A DNA stretch of 64,000 nucleotides from positions 21,811-85,810 of the forward strand of contig JAGFJA010000041.1 of assembly GCA_024103005.1 (NCBI GenBank). Direction: 5' to 3'. Made by a program: the position numbers and the translations under genes. Under the pieces are notes generated by a model. That model was given only the letters and a program-made list of their open reading frames with translations, searched no databases and was not told the origin of the DNA. The number at the start of each line of letters is the position of its first letter. The first letter of the stretch is position 1. The DNA comes from Saprospiraceae bacterium. Lineage in GTDB: Bacteria > Bacteroidota > Bacteroidia > Chitinophagales > Saprospiraceae. Below, in pieces: positions 46,601-54,131 of the stretch.

Positions 46601-46710
46601 ATAGTGGCTTTACCGCCGAGCTTCCCGGAAATCCGACTGAAGCAGGAATAGAAAAGAATGCCTATCCTACTTCAAGGACTGTAGGCGCCGGTATTAATAT
46701 AACTTTTTAA
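43693..46710 (+). CDS. SusC/RagA family TonB-dependent receptor
   Basis: This 1005-residue outer-membrane receptor starts at GTG 43693, because the nearby ATG at 43691 meets a stop at once. A signal peptide (about 1-20) precedes a carboxypeptidase-regulatory-like domain ([19 protein letters not shown]). The plug domain follows at about 115-240, with the conserved [19 protein letters not shown] start and [27 protein letters not shown]. The rest is a beta-barrel. With SusD it imports oligosaccharides or peptides using TonB energy. The SusD gene starts 19 nt later. Confidence 0.96.
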   Translation: [1005 protein letters not shown]

Positions 46711-46729
46711 TGAATAACATATAAGAGCC

Positions 46730-48268
46730 ATGATACTTGTAAACAAAAATCTAAAATATTTCATCCCATTTTTATTGGTTTCAATGATACTTATAAGTTG
46801 CCGGAAAGACTTTTTGGATGTTCCGATTCAGGGGCAGGCAACACCCGATTCAGACCCGGCCATAGCAGAGAAGTTGGTCACAGGCGTCTATAATTCTCTT
46901 TTGGCAGGGAGTGCATTTGGTGGGATTGGAGATATCCATGGAATCAGTTTTATAACTGCAACAATCATCATGACTGATGATGCCGATAAAGGAAGTACAC
47001 CCGGAGATCAGCCCAACATCAAAGCAATGGATAATTTTGAGCATACGGCTACTAATAATTTTGTGGAAGCATTGTGGAACGGCAATTATAATGCCATTGC
47101 CAAAGCAAATCAAGCCTTAAAAGCCTTGGAAAATGCACCCATTGATGCTCAGCTTAAGGCTCAGTATCAAGGTGAAGTACGGTTTTTACGCGCATATTTT
47201 TACTTTAATCTGGTTAGATATTTCGGAGGAGTACCTAAGGTGTTAAAGGTGCCTGTTAATGCTCAGGAAGCCAATACAGACCCGATTTATCAAACCAGGG
47301 CAAGTGTTGATGAGATATATGATCTGATTCGTGAGGATTTGAATTTTGCAATTGAAAACCTGAAGGTAAGAAGTCAGTCTCAGGTTGGTCGAATCAACAA
47401 AGGCACAGCTCAAGCTATGCTGGCAAGGGTACAATTGACTACAAAAAAATGGCAGGAGGCTTATGACCTTTGCCAGGCAGTTATCCAATCCAATGAATAT
47501 AAGCTCCTTGACCACTATGAAGATATCTGGCGCCAGGCAGGAGATAATAGTTCAGAGGCCATCTTTGAAGTTAAAACCGGACAGTTTAATAATTCTGATT
47601 TTGGTGTGGACGGATATTGTGTCTGGCAAGGACCAAGAGTAGGAGGCAAGGGTGGCTGGCGCGACCTTGGTTACGGATTTAATAATCCAAGTCAGAATCT
47701 GGTAGATGAATATGAACCCGGTGATATCAGAAAAGATGCAACTATTATTTTTATTGACAATAGCGGTACTCATAAAGGAACCGTATTATTTGACGGCTAT
47801 AGAATCCCAAGTCAGGATAGTGTAGAAAACCCCCGCTATAACTATAAAGCTTACCATTCTGAAAATAAAGAAGTGGAATCCTATCTTGGAAATCGCGATA
47901 GAAAACAAAAAAATCTGCATATTTTACGCTATGGTGACGTTCTATTAATGGCAGCGGAAGCAGCTAATGAATTAGGCAATACCGGAGAAGCCGCTACTTA
48001 TGTCAACATGATACGGGCAAGAGCTCATCTGGGAGAAACTACAGCGGCATCTCAGAATGATATGAGGGCAGCTATCTATCACGAACGGAGAGTGGAATTG
48101 GCGATGGAGCACGAACGATGGTTTGACCTCGTCCGTACAGGAAGAGCATCTCAGGTAATGAAACCCTTGAAACCGGCATTCACAGAAGGTAAAAATGAAC
48201 TTCTGCCCATACCGGCACTTCAGATTGCATTGAGCGGTGGAAAGCTGACACAAAATCCCGGATATTAA
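46730..48268 (+). CDS. SusD/RagB family lipoprotein
   Basis: The 512-residue surface lipoprotein has its lipobox in MILISC (C24) followed by RKDFLDVP, the classical SusD start. TPR-like helical segments, VRFLRAYFYFNLVRYFGGVP and the C-terminal NMIRARAH and ERRVELAMEHERWFDLVRTG are typical. It forms the lid of the SusC channel and binds the ligand. The ligand cannot be predicted, as no glycoside hydrolase is adjacent. A LamG lipoprotein gene follows after 62 nt. Confidence 0.96.
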   Translation: MILVNKNLKYFIPFLLVSMILISCRKDFLDVPIQGQATPDSDPAIAEKLVTGVYNSLLAGSAFGGIGDIHGISFITATIIMTDDADKGSTPGDQPNIKAMDNFEHTATNNFVEALWNGNYNAIAKANQALKALENAPIDAQLKAQYQGEVRFLRAYFYFNLVRYFGGVPKVLKVPVNAQEANTDPIYQTRASVDEIYDLIREDLNFAIENLKVRSQSQVGRINKGTAQAMLARVQLTTKKWQEAYDLCQAVIQSNEYKLLDHYEDIWRQAGDNSSEAIFEVKTGQFNNSDFGVDGYCVWQGPRVGGKGGWRDLGYGFNNPSQNLVDEYEPGDIRKDATIIFIDNSGTHKGTVLFDGYRIPSQDSVENPRYNYKAYHSENKEVESYLGNRDRKQKNLHILRYGDVLLMAAEAANELGNTGEAATYVNMIRARAHLGETTAASQNDMRAAIYHERRVELAMEHERWFDLVRTGRASQVMKPLKPAFTEGKNELLPIPALQIALSGGKLTQNPGY

Positions 48269-48330
48269 AATATATAAATATTAAAAAAGTTATTTTCATT
48301 AATTAAATCAAATTTTAAACGTTAGAAACA

Positions 48331-49215
48331 ATGGTAATTAACAATTTTAAAACTGTAGCCTTAATGGCTCTTGCAATTTTTGCAATTTCATTTACTTCAT
48401 GTAAAGATGATGAACCTGAACTTCCAAAAATTGATGGTTACAACAATTCAAACGAAATCGCCGCTACAAACCTGAAAGCACACTGGTCCTTTGATGGAAG
48501 TGATAAAGAAGATATTTCAAATACGACTTCATCTAATACGGTTGGAACAGTTTCTTTTGTAACAGGACAGATCGGTCAGGCTATTTCACTAACTAATGCA
48601 GCTGTGGTATATCCTGCAATTGATGCTATCAATCAGAAAGATGGATTTGGTGACTATACCATCTCTATGTGGATTAATGCAAAGAATGTCGGAAAATTCC
48701 AGCAATATTTCGGATTGTTCCCGACAGCCAACACTGATTTTTGGGGTAACTTTTCAGTTGGTGCTGAAGCAAGCCGCCATGCTGCTGCTTCTGATACACT
48801 TGAAATAAAAACAAACTATGCCTCACTGAAAGAAGATGGAAATATCAACGGTCAGGATAACCTTGCTGTCAAGAATGGTGACGTAGGTAACTATTTCCTT
48901 GGTGCCGGTAAATGGTCCAATATCGTAGTCAGATTTACTGCTGCTACTCACAAACTTGAAATCTTTGCAAACGGTGTAAACGTAGGTGGTTATAGCGATC
49001 GTGGAGAAAACACTACTGCTATGGTTATGAGAACACCTTGCCAGGCTGTCCTTGGAAGCTTCGCTACCAGTGACCTGGGCTTTGCGTCTGCTCCTGCTGC
49101 ACCGGATTGGTTTGCTAAAGCAACTGCACAGATTGATGATATCCGATTATTCAATAAGAGCATCACAGATACTGAAATCAAGGCCTTGTATAATGTCGGT
49201 CTTGCAGGAAGATAA
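48331..49215 (+). CDS. LamG-domain lipoprotein linked to SusCD
   Basis: The 294-residue protein has a lipoprotein signal with Cys in ISFTSC (C24), a short acidic linker (KDDEPELPK) and a concanavalin-like LamG domain from about residue 45 to the end (LKAHWSFDGS, YTISMWINAKN, AQIDDIRLFNKSITDTEIKALYN). Such proteins bind glycans or proteins at the surface. In SusCD loci they probably act as additional ligand-capture lipoproteins. A strong terminator follows. Confidence 0.88.
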   Translation: MVINNFKTVALMALAIFAISFTSCKDDEPELPKIDGYNNSNEIAATNLKAHWSFDGSDKEDISNTTSSNTVGTVSFVTGQIGQAISLTNAAVVYPAIDAINQKDGFGDYTISMWINAKNVGKFQQYFGLFPTANTDFWGNFSVGAEASRHAAASDTLEIKTNYASLKEDGNINGQDNLAVKNGDVGNYFLGAGKWSNIVVRFTAATHKLEIFANGVNVGGYSDRGENTTAMVMRTPCQAVLGSFATSDLGFASAPAAPDWFAKATAQIDDIRLFNKSITDTEIKALYNVGLAGR

Positions 49216-49235
49216 TTTTTTGATATTTGTTTCTT

Positions 49236-49275
49236 GAATAGGGTGAAAGGGTTATTTTCACCCTATTCTTTTTTG
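49236..49275 (+). terminator. Intrinsic terminator of the SusCD-LamG locus
   Basis: GAATAGGGTGAAA pairs with TTTCACCCTATTC, a 13-pair perfect stem with a loop of about seven bases, followed by TTTTTT. It lies 20 nt after the LamG stop. Confidence 0.92.
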
Positions 49276-49444
49276 GGATAACTTCACATAGTTCCAAAAA
49301 TCGTGTAAGCTTAATATAAAAAATCTATCCGGGGCAGCAAGAAACAGTTTGATTCCAATTGAAATAATAACCGGAAATTTACTCCTTTACACGTTCGTTA
49401 AATACTGATAATTGGGATAATTTATATTTTGTTAATATTGTTCT

Positions 49445-49452
49445 TATATTTG
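49445..49452 (+). promoter_or_regulatory. Putative -7 element of the fabF operon
   Basis: TATATTTG matches TAnnTTTG, 71 nt before the fabF ATG, in the 307-bp gap after the LamG gene. The gap has otherwise only the terminator at its start. A TTTG at 49428-49431 is closer than the usual 19-nt spacing. Confidence 0.45.
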
Positions 49453-49522
49453 CATTTAAAAAGATGGGCATTGTGTGATTTTTTTAATCAATAATGCCTT
49501 TTTTAATGAATAAATTAAACAA

Positions 49523-50770
49523 ATGAAGAGAGTCGTAATTACCGGACTTGGAGCTATCACACCCATAGGCAATAACCTGGAAGCTTATAGTGAAGGTCTT
49601 AAAAGTGGTAAAAGTGGTGCAGGCCCTATTACGAGATTTGATGCTGCCAACTTTAAGACAAGATTTGCCTGTGAAGTAAAGGATTTTAATCCGGAAGACT
49701 TTATTGATCGTAAGGAAGTAAGACGGATGGACCTCTTTACACAATTTGCCATTGTGTGTTCCGATGAGGCTCTGCAGGATAGTCGATTACTGGAATCTTC
49801 TCTTGATTTGGATCGTATTGGAGTGATATGGGGCTCAGGAATCGGGGGTTTGCGTTCCTTGGAAGCAGAGATAGAGACCTTTGCCACCGGTAATGGAATA
49901 CCTCGCTTCAATCCATTTATGATACCCAAAATGATTTCTGACATAGCACCCGGCTATATTAGCATTAAACATGGTTTCAGGGGAATTAACTACGGCACGG
50001 TTTCGGCTTGCGCTTCTTCTACACATGCAATGATGAATGCTTTTGATTATATCAGATTGGGAAAGGCTGATGTTATCGTGACCGGAGGATCTGAAGCAGC
50101 TATTACAGCTACCGGAATGGGAGGCTTTAGCGCAACAAAGGCACTCAGTGAAAGAAATGATGACTATCTGACTGCATCACGGCCATTTGACCTGGAAAGG
50201 GATGGCTTTGTCCTGGGTGAAGGTGGCGGTTGTCTAATTTTTGAAGAATATGAACACGCTAAACGACGCGGAGCTAAAATATATGCCGAAGTAATGGGAT
50301 GCGGTGCTACGGCAGATGCCCATCATATTACAGCCCCACATCCTGAGGGACTGGGCGCAAAAAATGTGATGCGCATGGCTCTTGATGATGCAGGACTTAC
50401 GCCTGAGGTGATAGATTATATCAATGTTCACGGGACATCTACGCCTCTTGGTGATATTGCGGAGACAACAGCTATAAAGCATATTTTCGGCGACCATGCC
50501 TATCAACTAAACATTTCTTCCACGAAGTCAATGACAGGACACCTCCTTGGCGGCGCCGGAGCCATTGAAGGTATCGCAGGCGTATTGGCCATCAGAGATC
50601 AGTATGTGCCACCTACAATCAACCATTTTACGGATGATCCTGATATCGATTCAAAATTAAACCTTACCTTTAACACTCCACAACACAGAAAAATTGATTA
50701 TGTAATGAGTAATACATTTGGCTTTGGTGGTCACAATGCCTGTATTATCCTAAAAAGATATGAAGAGTAA
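49523..50770 (+). CDS. fabF: Beta-ketoacyl-ACP synthase II
   Basis: The 415-residue condensing enzyme elongates acyl-ACP in fatty acid synthesis. The catalytic Cys is in VSACASSTHAM, the His residues are in NVHGTSTPLGD and TKSMTGHLLGGAGAIEG. Length is normal. It is followed by rnc after 9 nt; the usual acpP gene, often directly upstream of fabF in Bacteroidota, is absent here. Confidence 0.98.
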   Translation: MKRVVITGLGAITPIGNNLEAYSEGLKSGKSGAGPITRFDAANFKTRFACEVKDFNPEDFIDRKEVRRMDLFTQFAIVCSDEALQDSRLLESSLDLDRIGVIWGSGIGGLRSLEAEIETFATGNGIPRFNPFMIPKMISDIAPGYISIKHGFRGINYGTVSACASSTHAMMNAFDYIRLGKADVIVTGGSEAAITATGMGGFSATKALSERNDDYLTASRPFDLERDGFVLGEGGGCLIFEEYEHAKRRGAKIYAEVMGCGATADAHHITAPHPEGLGAKNVMRMALDDAGLTPEVIDYINVHGTSTPLGDIAETTAIKHIFGDHAYQLNISSTKSMTGHLLGGAGAIEGIAGVLAIRDQYVPPTINHFTDDPDIDSKLNLTFNTPQHRKIDYVMSNTFGFGGHNACIILKRYEE

Positions 50771-50779
50771 TTTTTGGTT

Positions 50780-51529
50780 GTGAAAGGAATTTTTAGATTA
50801 TTTAATAGATATTTTTCAAAAAATAAACAGTTTTCGGAAAAATTATCCGCCATACTGGGATACACCCCGGCCCATCTCAACCTCTACACCCAGGCCTTCA
50901 TGCACAAGTCCAATTCCGTACAGGTCAACGGTCACCGTCAACACAACGAAAGACTTGAGTTCCTCGGAGATGCCATCCTCAATGGTATAGTAGCAGAATA
51001 CCTTTATAAAAAATATCCGAATGGTGATGAAGGATTTCTGACAAAGATGCGGTCAAAAATCGTCAAAAGAAAAACACTGGATGCCATCGGGGCTAAAATG
51101 GGAGTGGATGAAATCATGACCATCATGAATAAAACCCATATCAGCAGGTCGATGCTTGGTAATGCGGTAGAGGCTTTGATTGGTGCCATTTACATAGAAA
51201 ATGGATATACCTTTACCCGAAGGTACATCGTTTCTGAGATTCTTCGTAAATACCTCGATATTCATCGGCTGGAAGTACTGGATGATAATTTCAAAAGCCA
51301 ACTCCTTGAATGGTGCCAGAAAAACGGTAAAGAAATCAATTATGAACTGATTTCGAAATATAAGGCAGATAAACGGGACAGGTTTAAAATAGCCGTTGTG
51401 GTAAGCGGGGAGCACATCGCTGAAGCCGATGATTTCAATAAAAAGAATGCCGAGCAAATCGCCTCTGAGAAAGCAATGCTCAAGCTGGGCATTCTCGACA
51501 TGGAAGAGGCTGAAATTCCTTTGTTATGA
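50780..51529 (+). CDS. rnc: Ribonuclease III
   Basis: The 249-residue enzyme cleaves double-stranded RNA in rRNA and mRNA processing. The signature ERLEFLGDAIL lies near residue 55, the second acidic cluster NAVEALIGAIYIENG near 120, and the dsRNA-binding domain covers about 170-245. GTG 50780 is preferred, though TTG 50774 is also in frame. The stop overlaps the ATG of the next gene (ATGA), so the three genes fabF-rnc-51526 form one operon. Confidence 0.95.
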   Translation: MKGIFRLFNRYFSKNKQFSEKLSAILGYTPAHLNLYTQAFMHKSNSVQVNGHRQHNERLEFLGDAILNGIVAEYLYKKYPNGDEGFLTKMRSKIVKRKTLDAIGAKMGVDEIMTIMNKTHISRSMLGNAVEALIGAIYIENGYTFTRRYIVSEILRKYLDIHRLEVLDDNFKSQLLEWCQKNGKEINYELISKYKADKRDRFKIAVVVSGEHIAEADDFNKKNAEQIASEKAMLKLGILDMEEAEIPLL

Positions 51530-52488
51530 TAACTGTGCCGGGATTCTCGGAAGACGATTGGAAAACATTTTCTTTTAACCCCAAACGATTGAGTAAGATG
51601 ACGGAAGGCGCCGGAATCATTCAATCCTTCCTCCAGCTCGTTCTCCGGCAAGGAATTTTATCCGGTGAGGCATTGTCCGAAGATAATTTGAATGAATTGG
51701 CTACCAGATTGGTGGATACTCAGATTCCATCTGCTGCTCGAAAGGTCAAATCATTTATTCAGATAACAGTCAACGCCGATAGCCTTCCACTTCTCAGGTT
51801 TGATTTAACTTTTATGGGCAATCTTGCCCGCCTCATTTTAGACTTTGAGAATCAGCCCCTTCATGTCCGGCTTAATTTATGGCAATTATGCGGTGCCGTA
51901 ATCCCCAAGCAAATAGTAAACAATCAGAAAGGTATCCTTGACAGGTGGAAGGTATTTGCAATTCATACTTCAAAGGAGGATAGCCTGACTTCAAGAAAGA
52001 CCTGGTTTAAAGGTAAAGAATCAAACTTCTGCGTCTTTACAATGGACTACAGCTTTGCCAATCAACCCCTGCCAAAAGGTTATAAGTTGAATGATGCCAT
52101 AATTTTTAATGCCAAATTTTATCCCGGAATCTTTCCGGGAAGAGTATTGATTGATTTTGAAAGAGAAAATAGATTACCACCGTCAAAGTGGAATAATCAA
52201 TTTTCAGACATAGAAGGGATGAGACAGTGGATAGCAAATATTGTCAATCTGGATCCGCTTATGCAAGAACTTCCCGTGAGCATAAATGATGTGAGGCTGG
52301 TCTTGCATCAGGAACGCTTTTACATTGTGGATAAAGAAAAGAAGTATATAGAACTGAATACGGAATTAACCGAGTCATACTATAACAAAGATCAAATGCG
52401 GCTTTTATATGCCATCGCCGGGGGAAAACCCCTGGAAATGGAACTGATGTATTCAAAAGGAAAGTATTATGCACTTAAGAATAATTGA
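51526..52488 (+). CDS. Conserved hypothetical protein, operonic with rnc
   Basis: The 320-residue protein has no signal or membrane helix. It starts MITVPGFSEDDWKTFSFNPKRLSK and contains a possible two-domain beta-rich fold (KVKSFIQITVNADSLPLLRFDLTFMG, later NAKFYPGIFPGRVLIDFERENRLPPSKW). I do not recognise the family. The overlap with rnc suggests co-translation and perhaps a role linked to RNA processing, which is only a guess. Codon use looks like that of its neighbours. Confidence 0.7.
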   Translation: MITVPGFSEDDWKTFSFNPKRLSKMTEGAGIIQSFLQLVLRQGILSGEALSEDNLNELATRLVDTQIPSAARKVKSFIQITVNADSLPLLRFDLTFMGNLARLILDFENQPLHVRLNLWQLCGAVIPKQIVNNQKGILDRWKVFAIHTSKEDSLTSRKTWFKGKESNFCVFTMDYSFANQPLPKGYKLNDAIIFNAKFYPGIFPGRVLIDFERENRLPPSKWNNQFSDIEGMRQWIANIVNLDPLMQELPVSINDVRLVLHQERFYIVDKEKKYIELNTELTESYYNKDQMRLLYAIAGGKPLEMELMYSKGKYYALKNN

Positions 52489-52660
52489 TATACAATTATT
52501 TTACAAAAAAAATCATCTTAAGTATTTGAAATTTAGGCATTTAAGAGATTTTCGTGCAAAATATTTAAAAATTATATAAATAAAATTAAAATTAAGGCAA
52601 CGAAATGATCATTGCAAGAGTATAATTAATATACTCGTTTGATTTTAGTGCTCATTCTAA

Positions 52661-52692
52661 GTTCTAAGGCAGCCGGTCAGCTGTTTTAGAAC
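52661..52692 (+). other. Stable hairpin upstream of a T9SS gene
   Basis: GTTCTAAGGCAGC pairs with GCTGTTTTAGAAC, 13 pairs with two G-T wobbles and a CGGTCA loop. It is not followed by a T tract, so a terminator is uncertain. It lies 68 nt before the ATG of the dockerin-like gene and could be a leader structure. Confidence 0.5.
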
Positions 52693-52759
52693 TTTAGGAT
52701 GGACAGGACTGAAAGATAGTCACATTTGTATATATTTTATCTTTCAAATTGATGTAGCT

Positions 52760-54028
52760 ATGAAACTATCCTCACAAGTTCTACTGATATTTTGCTTATT
52801 TATTATTTCCCTTCCTGTTTTTTCCCAATCTAAACAGAGCAATCAGTTATCTACTTCTGCTTCGGCAATTGTTAAAGGTAAATTGATTTTTAGGGAGCTT
52901 GAATATTTAAAGTCAGTAACAGTAAGAGATGGCATTTTGGATAAAGATATAACAGTTGATTCGGGGAATAACTTTCAATTTGAAATACCGGAAGATTCAC
53001 CTTATGAATATTCACTGACTTCTGACAAAGATTTTTTGTTTGAAGTGAATGTCGGTGACATCATTGCGATTTATAATCATATCAATCAGAAGAAAATTAT
53101 CACTGAACCGCTTAATCTCATAGCTGCTGATATTAATGAAAGCGGCACCATAACAGTTCAGGATATCATTGAATTAAGAAAGTTAATTCTTGGAAAAACC
53201 GAGAAATTCACATCCGGCGCCTCCTGGAGGTTTATTGATGCGACTTTCCCTCTTTTTACCAATAACTGGAACCTGGCAAATGAAAAGGTTACTGCTTCTG
53301 CCGATAATAGCTTTTATAATGAGTTTTATGTTGTGAAACTTGGAAACCCGGAAGGTTTCCCTTTCTTCAACAACCCAATTGCACAATGTAAGTCAGAAGG
53401 TCCGACCGGATATTTTACATCTCAACAAAACCCATTCGGAAGAAGCATAGACCTTTCCTTCCCTGCTACTGATATTGCCGGCCTGCAGCTTGATGTTGTT
53501 CTGGATCCTTCCGTCAGATTTGTCAGAGCTAATTCCTCACTTAGTGATTTGACTTACCGATTGTCACCGGATGGAAGGCATTTGACAATCCTTTTAACGG
53601 CTGAAGATATTGAATTAATCAAGGGGCAAAGTGCATTTTCGTTCGAGTCCGATAATGCCACTATTGCTCTGCATGATTTAATAGCATTAAATGATAGCGG
53701 TGTGAATCTTGTTGTGAGTGGCGATCAGACTTATAGTTTGCCTGTTTTCGTTGAGAAGGATGCAGTAAATACGGTAACAACAACTTGTCCAAGTGTTTTT
53801 AGTAATGACACAAAAATTGTATTTAAAAGTGCTCAGGATGATAAAGTGCAGTTAACTGTTTTTGATATAAATGGTCGCCCTGTATTTCAAAAGTCAATAT
53901 TTGCCACTTCAGGCGAAAATTATTTACCAATTGATAAGAATGATTTGAAAGGTAAGCCCGGCACTTATTTTTATCAACTTTCAGGGGAAAAGATTACCGG
54001 TTATGGAAAAATGATAATGCTTGATTAG
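52760..54028 (+). CDS. Exported dockerin-like protein with T9SS-type C-terminus
   Basis: The 422-residue protein has a signal peptide (about 1-22). A dockerin type I-like calcium loop starts at residue 124 (DINESGTITVQDIIELRKLILG), unusual outside cellulosome bacteria but common as an isolated Ca-binding motif. The C-terminal part (about 345-422) has the T9SS sorting look (VQLTVFDINGRPVFQKSIF, KPGTYFYQLSG), although the YPNP segment is replaced by a less usual sequence. The middle is a beta-sandwich. A strong terminator follows. Confidence 0.75.
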   Translation: MKLSSQVLLIFCLFIISLPVFSQSKQSNQLSTSASAIVKGKLIFRELEYLKSVTVRDGILDKDITVDSGNNFQFEIPEDSPYEYSLTSDKDFLFEVNVGDIIAIYNHINQKKIITEPLNLIAADINESGTITVQDIIELRKLILGKTEKFTSGASWRFIDATFPLFTNNWNLANEKVTASADNSFYNEFYVVKLGNPEGFPFFNNPIAQCKSEGPTGYFTSQQNPFGRSIDLSFPATDIAGLQLDVVLDPSVRFVRANSSLSDLTYRLSPDGRHLTILLTAEDIELIKGQSAFSFESDNATIALHDLIALNDSGVNLVVSGDQTYSLPVFVEKDAVNTVTTTCPSVFSNDTKIVFKSAQDDKVQLTVFDINGRPVFQKSIFATSGENYLPIDKNDLKGKPGTYFYQLSGEKITGYGKMIMLD

Positions 54029-54056
54029 TTAGTAATTATAATGAATTTTTTGTGTT

Positions 54057-54096
54057 AAAGGGGGGATAAGCAACGATCCCCCCTTTGATTTTTTCA
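54057..54096. terminator. Bidirectional terminator between convergent genes
   Basis: AAAGGGGGGAT and ATCCCCCCTTT form an eleven-pair stem with an eight-base loop, followed by GATTTTTTC on the + strand. It separates the dockerin-like gene and the convergent S9 peptidase gene. Confidence 0.9.
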
Positions 54097-54131
54097 AAAT
54101 TATTTTTTGCATTTATATTCAAACCAATACA

